From contig NZ_REFH01000007.1 of NCBI RefSeq assembly GCF_003688495.1, positions 682,001-746,000 of the forward strand: DNA of 64,000 nt, written 5' to 3'. The number at the start of each line of letters is the position of its first letter. Positions within the stretch are counted from its first letter, which is position 1. The DNA is from Flavobacterium weaverense (GTDB lineage: Bacteria; Bacteroidota; Bacteroidia; Flavobacteriales; Flavobacteriaceae). Made by a program: the position numbers and the translations under genes. Below the pieces are notes generated by a model. It did no database searches and had not been told where the DNA came from. It worked only from the letters and a program-made list of their open reading frames with translations. Shown here one piece after another: positions 41,646-49,473 of the stretch.

Positions 41646-42293
41646 TTAAACTTCAATGGTCCAAGTGGACGGACTCACATTCCATTCTCTTAATGTTTGT
41701 TCTTCTTCTTCAGTAATATATCTTTTGGCTACAGCCAAATTCAATAAGTTTGAGTAATTACTTAAGGTATATAAATCAACATTTGCCGCTTTAAAATTTT
41801 CCTCCGAAACACCAAATCCATAAGTGAATATTGCTGCCATTCCTTTTACATTCGCACCTGCTTCACGTAAAGCTGCAACAGCCATTAAACTGCTGTTTCC
41901 AGTACTGATTAGATCCTCTACAACAACAACGTTTTGTCCTTTTTGTAAAAATCCCTCAACTTGATTTTGTCTTCCATGCTTTTTAGCTTCTGGACGAACA
42001 TACACGAAAGGCAATCCCAAGCTTTCCGCTACAAGAATACCAATTCCTATCGCTCCTGTGGCAACACCGGCAATAACATCTGGTTTTCCAAATTGTTTCT
42101 CAATATTTTTCGAAAATTCATCTCTGACATAATTTCTTACTGCTGGAAATGAGAGAATTAATCGGTTATCACAATAAATTGGCGATTTCCATCCCGAAGC
42201 CCATGTAAAAGGATTTCTTGGATTCAATTTAATTGCATTTATTTGCAAAAGGAATTCGGCTGTTTTTTCGGCTGTATCTTTATTAAAAATCAT
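41646..42293 (-). CDS. pyrE: Orotate phosphoribosyltransferase
   Basis: PyrE joins orotate to PRPP, forming OMP in pyrimidine synthesis. The 215-residue protein has NPRNPFTWASGWKSPIYCDNR at the N-terminus, Lys-rich RPEAKKHGRQNQVEG (the flexible catalytic loop) and the PRPP motif VVVVEDLISTGNSSL. I use the ATG at 42293. The longer frame from 42326 begins upstream of a good -7 element (42305-42298), so it would not be on the transcript. The predicted transcript starts at or within a base or two of the ATG, suggesting a leaderless mRNA. Confidence 0.95.
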   Translation of the reverse strand: MIFNKDTAEKTAEFLLQINAIKLNPRNPFTWASGWKSPIYCDNRLILSFPAVRNYVRDEFSKNIEKQFGKPDVIAGVATGAIGIGILVAESLGLPFVYVRPEAKKHGRQNQVEGFLQKGQNVVVVEDLISTGNSSLMAVAALREAGANVKGMAAIFTYGFGVSEENFKAANVDLYTLSNYSNLLNLAVAKRYITEEEEQTLREWNVSPSTWTIEV

Positions 42294-42297
42294 AGTA

Positions 42298-42326
42298 CAA
42301 ATGTATAAAGTTTTTGTTAACGACAA
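42298..42326 (-). promoter_or_regulatory. pyrE promoter overlapping the NUDIX start codon
   Basis: On the minus strand TTG (42326-42324) is followed after 18 bases by TACATTTG (42305-42298). The -7 element contains the complement of the NUDIX ATG (42301-42303). The expected initiation site, 5-7 bases on, falls at the pyrE ATG (42293-42291). Confidence 0.6.
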
Positions 42327-42903
42327 GCCACTTTTTTTGACAAATCACATCTCTAAGGAGACAGATTTTCAATTATTTCTGTTAGAGAGTATTGATATAG
42401 AACAACTTATAGTTAAAATATTTCAAAATAAAATTAATAAAGCTTATTTGTATCATCCTGATGAGAGCTTGATTATGAAGACTTTAAAAGCTAAAATCCC
42501 TGTCTGTAAAGCCGGCGGAGGTTTAGTTTACAATAAAAAAAGGGAAGTATTATTTATCTTTAGAAATGGGAAATGGGACTTACCTAAAGGTGGTATCGAG
42601 AAAGGTGAGGAAATTGAAGATACTGCTAAGCGTGAAGTAGAGGAGGAGACTGGTGTAAATGGTCTTTCTATTTCTCACAAATTACAAAAGACCTATCACG
42701 TTTTTAGAAGAAACGGAAAATATAAATTAAAGATTACGCACTGGTTCGAAATGCAATCTGATTTTGAAGGAACACCTCAAGGGCAACTAGAAGAAGGAAT
42801 CGAAAAAGTGGCTTGGTTAAATCCAGAGCAAATTAAAGAAGCATTAAAAAATTCTTATGAAAATATAAAATTGCTTTTTGAGGAAGAAACTATTGTAAAA
42901 TAA
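42301..42903 (+). CDS. NUDIX hydrolase
   Basis: This 200-residue protein has a NUDIX domain from about residue 65, with the full box GGIEKGEEIEDTAKREVEEETGV (G-x5-E-x7-REVxEExGV), here spread over residues about 97-119. The N-terminal 65 residues are a separate small domain seen in Bacteroidota NUDIX proteins. It should hydrolyse a nucleoside diphosphate derivative, but the substrate cannot be told. Its ATG is only 7 bases from the pyrE ATG on the other strand, so its own promoter must lie within pyrE coding sequence. Confidence 0.9.
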   Translation: MYKVFVNDKPLFLTNHISKETDFQLFLLESIDIEQLIVKIFQNKINKAYLYHPDESLIMKTLKAKIPVCKAGGGLVYNKKREVLFIFRNGKWDLPKGGIEKGEEIEDTAKREVEEETGVNGLSISHKLQKTYHVFRRNGKYKLKITHWFEMQSDFEGTPQGQLEEGIEKVAWLNPEQIKEALKNSYENIKLLFEEETIVK

Positions 42904-42943
42904 TCTGTTTTACCATTTAAATAACAGATTCAATTGTAATCGA

Positions 42944-43000
42944 AAACACCACTAACTATAACTTTTTGAAAGTTAAAAATTAGTGGTGTTTGCGTTTTTT
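42944..43000. terminator. Bidirectional terminator between NUDIX and M14 peptidase genes
   Basis: AAACACCACTAA (42944-42955) pairs with TTAGTGGTGTTT (42980-42991), with an inner AACTTT/AAAGTT stem, followed by TTTTTT after three bases. It lies between convergent genes. Confidence 0.85.
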
Positions 43001-43030
43001 AAGAAATATCTTTTAAATTATGTCTTTCGA

Positions 43031-44761
43031 TTATTTTAAAATTCTAAAGACAGGATATTGTAAATGAGCGGATTCATAATACACTGAATGTTTGTAAACC
43101 CAGTTTAATTGTGCCGCAGGGCTCTTTAAAAAGTCGCTGTCACTCTGTTTTTTTTGCTCGAATTCTAATTTTAATTTCGGATTCTTTTTTAATAATTGAG
43201 CAGCAGTATCTTCAAAAACATAATCTGAATAGCCTTCCTTTTGCTGTAAAATTGTATCGAAAAAGTTCCAGTTAAAGAACGAATCAATGGCCTCTGGTTC
43301 GAGACTTTCCAGCAAGTATTTAATACCTTTTTGAGTTGTTTTTATAATATAATCACCTTTGGCGAAAGCCACTTTCTTAATTTGCGATGTTGTAGTGGTA
43401 TTACTATGTAAATAATGTCCTTCATAAGCTGAATTTGAAGTGTTAAAGTCGGCAATTTTATAGCTTTCAACTTCAATTATAGTATCCTGCTGTAGTTTTT
43501 CCATTATGATTCCATTGCTTTTTAGTAAGTCGATAACGGGCCAAAATCCTCTTGGAATAACGTAGGCTGCTGGTATCGTAATTTCTTTGGTGGACTTATA
43601 TTCTTTGCTGAAAGGGACGTCTTTTTTGTAAGGTTTAGTTCGGTCATAAAAGAGTCTTTTTCCGGAAGTTACCTCACTTTTTTTGTAAGTACCTTCAAAA
43701 CCAAGAAAAGAAAACGGAACTACTTTGGTAGTATCAATTTCCCACTTAATAGTATATGATTTTTGTGGTTTATATTGTTCCTCGTTATTTAAACGTAATT
43801 GTTTAATTTCCTTAAAATTAATGTCAGTAAAATTAATAGTAGATCTCATATACTCGTAAGTAACTTTGACGCGCTCTGCATATTTTTTCAGCATATGGGT
43901 CTCCACCACAAAACCTATGGTATTGAATAAAGAAGTATATCCTGTTGCATATCTAGGACTTTCAAAAAACTGAGCAAAACCTTTATCAGGTGTATCTGAA
44001 AATGCGTTTACATAAGGAGTCGTTTCAATCCCTTTTTTTTGTAAATCTGTGACTAAAGCAGGCATCATTTTAGTATCTAAAAAATTACCTAAAACAGTTC
44101 CTAATTTGTTATGTTGCGTCATTATGTAAGTCAATTTATACTGGTAATCAGCACCATTACTAACATGATTGTCAATAAAAACATCAGGATTTATTTTGTG
44201 GAATATCTCGACAAAACTTTTTGTATTTCTAGTATCTGATTTGATAAAATCGCGATTCAAGTCGTAATTTCTTGCATTTCCTCTAAAACCATAAATTTCT
44301 GGACCGTCTTGATTCGCTCTAGAATTTGAATTTCTATTTAAAGCGCCTCCTATATTGTAGACTGGAATACATACAATTACAGTGTTTTTTGGAGCTTTTA
44401 TTTTTCCTAAAACTAAATCCCTAAATAATTGCATACTGGCATCAATTCCATCAGGTTCACCTGCATGAATTCCGTTATTCAATAAGATTACTGCTTTATT
44501 TTTTTGAATTTCTCCAAAGTTGAATTGCTTTTCAGGATTAAAGATCACAATGTGCAATGGCTCGCCGCTATCCGTTAATCCCATTTCTTGCATTTCGATT
44601 GTTGGGAAATCTTTTGCTAGAAGTTTGTAATATGCTATTGTTTCCTGATAGCTTCCCGACTGATTTCCATTTCCTTTTTCGAAAAAAGTATCGTATTTAT
44701 TTGTTTTTTGCGCCAACAGACTTATGGAAAATAGTAAAAAAAAGAAAGTGCAAAATCTCAC
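43031..44761 (-). CDS. Secreted M14 family zinc carboxypeptidase
   Basis: This 576-residue protein is a secreted M14 metallopeptidase. A signal peptide (about 1-17, FFLLFSISLLAQ) precedes the catalytic domain. Zinc ligands are His99 and Glu102 in NNGIHAGEPDGIDAS and His199 in VFIDNHVSNGADY. The general base is Glu287 in GFVVETHML, and NRDF near residue 171 binds substrate. The 290 C-terminal residues hold no domain I recognise. The protein should act in the periplasm or outside the cell on peptides or cell-wall fragments. It is divergent from the DEAD-box gene. Confidence 0.9.
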   Translation of the reverse strand: MRFCTFFFLLFSISLLAQKTNKYDTFFEKGNGNQSGSYQETIAYYKLLAKDFPTIEMQEMGLTDSGEPLHIVIFNPEKQFNFGEIQKNKAVILLNNGIHAGEPDGIDASMQLFRDLVLGKIKAPKNTVIVCIPVYNIGGALNRNSNSRANQDGPEIYGFRGNARNYDLNRDFIKSDTRNTKSFVEIFHKINPDVFIDNHVSNGADYQYKLTYIMTQHNKLGTVLGNFLDTKMMPALVTDLQKKGIETTPYVNAFSDTPDKGFAQFFESPRYATGYTSLFNTIGFVVETHMLKKYAERVKVTYEYMRSTINFTDINFKEIKQLRLNNEEQYKPQKSYTIKWEIDTTKVVPFSFLGFEGTYKKSEVTSGKRLFYDRTKPYKKDVPFSKEYKSTKEITIPAAYVIPRGFWPVIDLLKSNGIIMEKLQQDTIIEVESYKIADFNTSNSAYEGHYLHSNTTTTSQIKKVAFAKGDYIIKTTQKGIKYLLESLEPEAIDSFFNWNFFDTILQQKEGYSDYVFEDTAAQLLKKNPKLKLEFEQKKQSDSDFLKSPAAQLNWVYKHSVYYESAHLQYPVFRILK

Positions 44762-44897
44762 AATTTAGTTTTTATATTGAGTATCAAATGTAGCTATTTT
44801 TAGATAATATTTTAACGGTTTGTTAGTGTTCAAAGTAGGCTATTTAAAACAAATGAAAATTTAAAAATTTAAAATTACCTTTGCACAAATAAAAAAA

Positions 44898-46244
44898 ATG
44901 AATAAGAAACACCATTCCAACAATATACTTTTGAATTTAGGCATTGAAAGTCTGAACGAAATGCAAGAAGTTGCTCAAGACGCAATACTAAATGATAATA
45001 ATGTTCTTTTACTTTCGCCAACAGGTTCTGGTAAGACTTTAGCTTTTTTATTGCCAGTTTTAGAAATGTTGCAACCGGAAATACAGTCCGTGCAATGTTT
45101 AATTTTAGTTCCATCACGCGAATTAGGATTACAGATTGAGCAAGTTTGGAAAAAAATGGGTACTGATTACAAAGTAAATGTGTGCTACGGCGGACACTCT
45201 ATTGAAACAGAAATTAAAAATTTAAGCAATCCACCAGCAGTTCTATTGGGAACTCCAGGAAGAATTGCTGATCATATTGACAGAGGAACTTTTCGTCTGG
45301 ATAAAATCCAAACTTTAATTCTGGATGAGTTTGATAAATCATTACAATTAGGTTTCCATGAGCAAATGTCATTTATCATAGGTAAATTAACAAAACTGAA
45401 CAAACGTGTTTTGGTTTCTGCGACTTCAGACATTGAGATTCCAAGATATACACGAGTTGTTAACCCAACGATTCTTGATTTTATTCCAGAAAACGAACAG
45501 GAATCAAACCTTTCCACAAAAATGGTCGTTTCTAAAGAAAAGGATAAAATAGGCAGTTTGTTCAACTTAATTTGTTCTTTAAAATCAGAATCGGCTATTG
45601 TATTTTGTAACCATCGTGATGCTGCAGAACGCATAAGCGATACTTTAAACGAAAAAGGAATTTATGCTACGTGCTACCATGGTGGCATGGATCAGGATGA
45701 AAGAGAACGTGCTTTAATTCAATTTCGCAACGGAAGTGTAAGTTATTTAATCACAACTGATTTAGCAGCTCGTGGACTTGACATTCCTGAAATGAATCAT
45801 GTTATCCATTATCATTTACCGGCCAAGGAAGATGAGTTTACTCATAGAAATGGTAGAACAGCTCGTATGTTATCCTCAGGGACAGCGTATATAGTGGCGC
45901 ATGAAAGTGAGAAAAAAGCAGATTATTTAGATTATGGAATGCCCGTTTTCAATGTAGAAAACAATGTTTCTTTACCAAAACCGCCTCAATTTCATACGAT
46001 TTATATCAGCGGTGGAAAGAAAAACAAATTAAATAAAATTGACATCGTAGGTTTCTTTTCTCAAAAAGGTAATCTTGAAAAAGGTGATTTAGGTTTAATC
46101 GAAGTAAAAGATTTCATTTCTTTTGCAGCAGTAAAATTCAATAAAGTAAAAGACTTATTGCACGCAATTAAAGATGAAAAAATGAAAGGCAAGAAATTTA
46201 AGATTGAAGTAGCGAGAAAAGTTATTAAAAAGGAAGAGGAGTAG
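44898..46244 (+). CDS. DEAD-box-type RNA helicase with DEFD motif and DbpA-like tail
   Basis: This 448-residue protein has both RecA domains of an ATP-dependent RNA helicase. Motifs are Walker A SPTGSGKT (40-47), PSRELGLQ, TPGRIADHI, motif II LDEFDKSL, motif III SAT and motif VI HRNGRTAR. Motif II reads D-E-F-D in place of D-E-A-D. The last 80 residues resemble the DbpA RNA-binding domain (KNKLNKIDIVGFFSQKG, GLIEVKDFISFAAVKF), which targets 23S rRNA helix 92 in DbpA, so a ribosome-assembly role is likely. A TACCTTTG -7 element lies at 44876-44883. A TGTTCAG repeat begins directly after the stop. Confidence 0.92.
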   Translation: MNKKHHSNNILLNLGIESLNEMQEVAQDAILNDNNVLLLSPTGSGKTLAFLLPVLEMLQPEIQSVQCLILVPSRELGLQIEQVWKKMGTDYKVNVCYGGHSIETEIKNLSNPPAVLLGTPGRIADHIDRGTFRLDKIQTLILDEFDKSLQLGFHEQMSFIIGKLTKLNKRVLVSATSDIEIPRYTRVVNPTILDFIPENEQESNLSTKMVVSKEKDKIGSLFNLICSLKSESAIVFCNHRDAAERISDTLNEKGIYATCYHGGMDQDERERALIQFRNGSVSYLITTDLAARGLDIPEMNHVIHYHLPAKEDEFTHRNGRTARMLSSGTAYIVAHESEKKADYLDYGMPVFNVENNVSLPKPPQFHTIYISGGKKNKLNKIDIVGFFSQKGNLEKGDLGLIEVKDFISFAAVKFNKVKDLLHAIKDEKMKGKKFKIEVARKVIKKEEE

Positions 46245-46249
46245 AAAAG

Positions 46250-46270
46250 TGTTCAGTGTTCAGTGTTCAG
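46250..46270 (+). repeat. Three tandem TGTTCAG heptamers after the helicase gene
   Basis: TGTTCAG occurs three times in a row (46250-46256, 46257-46263, 46264-46270), starting 5 bases after the helicase stop. Looser relatives follow at 46292-46308 (AAGTGCTCAGTATTCAC). They match the elements at 12792-12861 and 47446-47472. Confidence 0.75.
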
Positions 46271-46588
46271 GAGGGGAATTTGAAAAGTCATAAGTGCTCA
46301 GTATTCACTTTCTATGATTATTTGTTTCATTTGTCATAATTGAAGCACCCTTGTGAAGTTGCTCAGTATTTTTGATAAGGGCTCCACGGTTACAATTGGA
46401 GTAGAATTTATTGTTAAAAAGGGAATGATAATCTTCATTTTAATTTGTCATGCTGGAAGCATCCCTACAAAGTTGCTCAATAGTGTTGAGACGCTTCCAG
46501 CGTGACAATTGGAGTTGTATATATTTATAAGTAAAAGAACGCAGAAGTTTTAGAGATTAAAATTTATACTTACATATTTTCACACTAA

Positions 46589-46632
46589 AAAGCCGTTAGC
46601 AAGAGATAATTATTTTGCTAGCGGTTTTTTTT
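46589..46632 (+). terminator. Terminator-like hairpin inserted after array unit 2
   Basis: CCGTTAGCAA (46593-46602) pairs with TTGCTAGCGG (46615-46624) with one G-T pair, followed by eight T. A near copy lies at 47017-47055. Confidence 0.7.
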
Positions 46633-47012
46633 AACTTTAATTTTGTCATGCTGGAAGCATCTCGGTAAAGTTGCTCAATTGTTTTAGGACTCTTTTAACG
46701 TGACAATTGGATTTGCATTTATTTTTAGAATTAAATGATAATTTTCGTTTTTACTTTGTCATGCGGTAAGCATCCCGAAAAAGTTGCTCAATAGTGTTGA
46801 GGCGCTTCCAGCGTGACAACTGCAGTTGGATTTATTGTTAAAAAGTGAATGTTAAGTTTTATTTTTATTTTGTCGTGCTGGAAGCATCTTTACAAAGTTG
46901 TTCAATAGTGTTGAGGCGCTTCCAGCATGACAATTGGAGTTTATTTATTGATAAATAAAAGAACGCAGAAGTTTTAGAGATTAAAATCTCTACTTATATA
47001 TCTTCACATTAA

Positions 47013-47055
47013 AATGCCGTTAGCAAGAGATAATTCTTTTGCTAGCGGTTTTTTT
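47013..47055 (+). terminator. Terminator-like hairpin inserted after array unit 5
   Basis: CCGTTAGCAA (47017-47026) pairs with TTGCTAGCGG (47039-47048), followed by seven T. It repeats the hairpin at 46593-46632 together with its upstream flank (AAAAGAACGCAGAAGTTTTA), so the two belong to one duplicated segment. Confidence 0.7.
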
Positions 47056-47390
47056 AACTTCAATTTTGTCATGCTAGAAGCATCCCGACAAAGTTGCTCA
47101 ATAGTGTTCAAACACTTCCACCGCAACAATTAAAGTCGCATTTATTGTTAAAAATAGAATGATAATTTTATTTTTAATTTGTCATGCTGGAAGCATCCCG
47201 ATAAAGTTGCTCAATTGTGTTGAGACGCTTCCAGCGTGACAACTGGAGTTGTATGTATTGTTAAAAAGAGAATGATAATTTTTGTTTTACTTTGTCATGC
47301 TGGAAGCATCCCGACGAAGTTGCTCAATAGTGTTGAGAAGCTTACAGCTTCACAATTGGGTTTACTATTTTTGTTGGAAATGAAAAATAA

Positions 47391-47432
47391 AAAAAGCGTT
47401 AGCAGCCTAAATTTAGACTGCTAACGCTTTTT
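47391..47432. terminator. Strong bidirectional terminator at the end of the array
   Basis: AAAAAGCGTTAGCAG (47391-47405) and CTGCTAACGCTTTTT (47418-47432) form a perfect 15-bp stem around a 12-base loop. It shares the GTTAGCA core with the two array hairpins. It lies before the convergent phnA-like gene. Confidence 0.9.
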
Positions 47433-47445
47433 TTAATATTTACTC

Positions 47446-47472
47446 AGAACTGAATACTTAAAAATGATCACT
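47446..47472 (-). repeat. Dispersed TTCAGT-type extragenic element, inverse copy
   Basis: Read on the minus strand it contains AAGTATTCAGTTCT (47459-47446), identical to 12848-12861. AGTGATCA lies next to it (47472-47465), as also found beside the 12.8-kb copy. With the heptamers at 46250 it flanks the hairpin array on the other side in inverse orientation. Confidence 0.6.
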
Positions 47473-47499
47473 CAAAAACTTATCACTGAAGACTAAATT

Positions 47500-48078
47500 T
47501 TAAGTTTTCTTCACGTATTGCGTAATAATCACAATCGTTTGTCCATCAACTTTTCCTTCAATATATTCTGCATTTTCATGATCTAAACGGATATTGCGAA
47601 CTGCAGTTCCTTGCTTAGCAACCATACTTGATCCTTTTACTTTTAAGTCTTTGACCAAAACCACTGAGTCTCCAGTTTCTAGGATAACTCCGTTGCTATC
47701 GCGATGTATTATTTTATTTTCGTCGTCTTCTCCTTCTCCTGTTGCTTGTGCCCAAGCCAAGTTATCTTCATCTAAATACATCTGATCTAGCAATTCTTGA
47801 GGCCATCCTGCAGCACGTAAACGACTTAACATTCTCCAAGCTACAACTTGCACTGGAACTTGTTCGCTCCACATGCTGTCATTTAAACATCTCCAATGGT
47901 TTAAATCTACATTGTCAGGGTTTTCAATTTGATCAACACAAGTACTGCAAGCCAAAATGCTTTCGTCTAGTCCACCTTTTTTTGTTGGAAGTACTTCGTA
48001 AACTTTTAAGTTTTCGTTTGCGCCACAAAGTTCACATTTCGATCCACTACGTTTGCTTAATTCTCTTTCTATGCTCAT
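47500..48078 (-). CDS. PhnA-type zinc-ribbon protein
   Basis: This 192-residue protein matches the PhnA/YjdM family. It has an N-terminal zinc ribbon with C15-x2-C18 and C44-x2-C47, a helical middle (VPVQVVAWRMLSRLRAAGWP), and the C-terminal PhnA domain with VILETGDSVVLVKDLKVKGSS and GTAVRNIRL. Despite the name, most members are not shown to act on phosphonates, and the role is unknown. It is cytoplasmic and stands alone, converging on the hairpin array. Confidence 0.88.
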   Translation of the reverse strand: MSIERELSKRSGSKCELCGANENLKVYEVLPTKKGGLDESILACSTCVDQIENPDNVDLNHWRCLNDSMWSEQVPVQVVAWRMLSRLRAAGWPQELLDQMYLDEDNLAWAQATGEGEDDENKIIHRDSNGVILETGDSVVLVKDLKVKGSSMVAKQGTAVRNIRLDHENAEYIEGKVDGQTIVIITQYVKKT

Positions 48079-48218
48079 TATATGTTGTATTTATTTTAAG
48101 CGAAATTACTCTTTAAAGATAGTCTTCGCAAATTATTGTAGTTTTGATTGTTTATCTGTGCGAGTCTCTGAATATTGATCGTGCAATGATTAATTAAGTT
48201 GTGTTTTAAAAAAATAAT

Positions 48219-48239
48219 GAGACGCGTCCAGCGTGACAA
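48219..48239 (+). repeat. Solo 3' half of the 60-bp hairpin unit
   Basis: GAGACGCGTCCAGCGTGACAA matches the 3' end of the array units with one change (GCGTCC for GCTTCC). The 5' arm is missing. It lies between the phnA-like and coaD genes, about 0.9 kb from the array. Confidence 0.7.
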
Positions 48240-48275
48240 ATAAATTAACTTAAGATTTTTTCTACGACTTTAAAA

Positions 48276-48731
48276 CTATTTTACTCTAACGGCATCAGGA
48301 ACTAGTAATTCATATTGTCCGCCGTTACGAAGAACATCTCTCACAATACTTGAGCTAATGTAGGATGTTTTTGCAGCTGTTAATAAAAAAACTGTTTCTA
48401 TTTTAGCCAAGCGTCTATTAGTGTGTGCAATTGCTTTCTCAAATTCAAAGTCGGCGGGATTGCGTAAACCGCGAAGAATAAAGTTAGCTTTTATTTTATG
48501 GCATAAATCTATTGTCAATCCTTCGTAAGTAATAACAGAAACTTTTGGTTCGTCTTTAAAAGTTTCCTCAATGAATCGCTTTCTTTCTTCAAGTGAAAAC
48601 ATGTATTTCTTTTCGGCATTGACACCAATAGCAATTACGATTTCATCAAAAAGCGAAATCGCTCTTTTGATAATGTCTTCATGACCTAAAGTAATTGGGT
48701 CAAAAGATCCGGGGAATATTGCTTTTCTCAT
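48276..48731 (-). CDS. coaD: Pantetheine-phosphate adenylyltransferase
   Basis: CoaD joins 4'-phosphopantetheine and ATP to dephospho-CoA, the penultimate step of coenzyme A synthesis. The 151-residue protein has the nucleotidyltransferase motif FPGSFDPITLGHEDII (TxGH), RGLRNPADFEFE and the C-terminal ISSSIVRDVLRNGG. Length is usual. It is the last gene of a minus-strand group behind the DUF421 gene and ddl, an order seen in other flavobacteria. Confidence 0.96.
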   Translation of the reverse strand: MRKAIFPGSFDPITLGHEDIIKRAISLFDEIVIAIGVNAEKKYMFSLEERKRFIEETFKDEPKVSVITYEGLTIDLCHKIKANFILRGLRNPADFEFEKAIAHTNRRLAKIETVFLLTAAKTSYISSSIVRDVLRNGGQYELLVPDAVRVK

Positions 48732-48771
48732 CTTTTATGATACTCTTATTGTGAACAAATTTGATGTTCAA

Positions 48772-49464
48772 TTATGTTTTTCGAATCGTCTTTATCGCTT
48801 TAACCCATTCTGTTTTACTGCAAACTTTACAAGTTGCAATTCCTGTGTTTTGAGGTTCTGTATTGCCACAGAACGTACAGGAGAATATGCCATCTTCGGG
48901 GATAATAGTACTTTTTTTATTAAACAAGAATGGTAGAATGGGTAATCCTGGTTTAACGTTTTCGTCCTCGTAATAAAAAACGCTTATATCACCGCTAGTT
49001 TCCAGAAATGCGTTTCTTACTTGTCCTAAATGCTCTATAGATTTCAAACGCAGTTCAGAAAAAAATTCATCTTGCGCCAAACTTTCTTTTTTAAAAGTAG
49101 TGATTGAAAATTCTCCTTCACTTATTAAACATTCCGTTTTTCCTTCTACGAATTCTTCAAACTTTTTGCTTTTTCCTGTAAGCCAAGTAACCAATCGATA
49201 TAAAACAATAATCACAGTAAATACAGTAATTGCTGGAACTATACCTACATCTTCGTAAAACATGGGATCTCCTGCTGCTGATCCTAAAGCAATAATAATT
49301 ACGGTTTCAAAAACCGACAATTGTTTCACGCCGCGTTTTCCTGCAATTTTTAACGTCACCAATAAAACGATAAACATTATTGTCGAACGAAAAATAACTT
49401 CTAAAAGAAATGATTCGGGTAAACCGTTAAACAACAATCTGTTCCATTCAAAAATTTCTTTCAT
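48772..49464 (-). CDS. DUF421 (YetF-like) membrane protein with C-terminal zinc ribbon
   Basis: This 230-residue protein has three N-terminal transmembrane helices (about 22-40, 52-65, 74-95) and then the soluble DUF421 domain, with GKTECLISEGEFS and FFSELRLKSIEHLGQVRNA as marks. After it comes a short tail with C196-x2-C199 and C212-x2-C215, a probable zinc ribbon that is not part of the basic YetF layout. Function is unknown. It sits 9 bases after ddl and 40 bases before coaD on the same strand. Confidence 0.85.
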   Translation of the reverse strand: MKEIFEWNRLLFNGLPESFLLEVIFRSTIMFIVLLVTLKIAGKRGVKQLSVFETVIIIALGSAAGDPMFYEDVGIVPAITVFTVIIVLYRLVTWLTGKSKKFEEFVEGKTECLISEGEFSITTFKKESLAQDEFFSELRLKSIEHLGQVRNAFLETSGDISVFYYEDENVKPGLPILPFLFNKKSTIIPEDGIFSCTFCGNTEPQNTGIATCKVCSKTEWVKAIKTIRKT

Positions 49465-49473
49465 AACAGCAAA

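Larger units (their letters stand above)
46333..47353. repeat. Array of eight regularly spaced 60-bp hairpin units in a gene-free region
   Basis: The 1,255-base gap between convergent genes holds eight 60-bp units at 46333, 46447, 46645, 46758, 46872, 47068, 47181 and 47294. The common form starts GTCATGCTGGAAGC and ends GCTTCCAGCGTGAC, a 14-bp stem with one wobble pair, around a conserved 32-base middle containing AAAGTTGCTCAATAGTGTTG. Unit spacing is 113-114 bp, except after units 2 and 5, where an extra 83-85 bp hairpin block raises it to 198 and 196. The roughly 53-bp linkers are also similar to each other (AATTGGAGTT..., TTATTGTTAAAAA..., AATGATAATTTT...). Units 1, 4, 6 and 8 carry mismatches in the stem. 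No open frame of note is found. Confidence 0.93.

Noticed and set aside
46333..47353. CRISPR array
   Set aside because: Repeats are 60 bp and palindromic, and the sequences between them are similar to one another instead of unique. No cas genes are present in the window.
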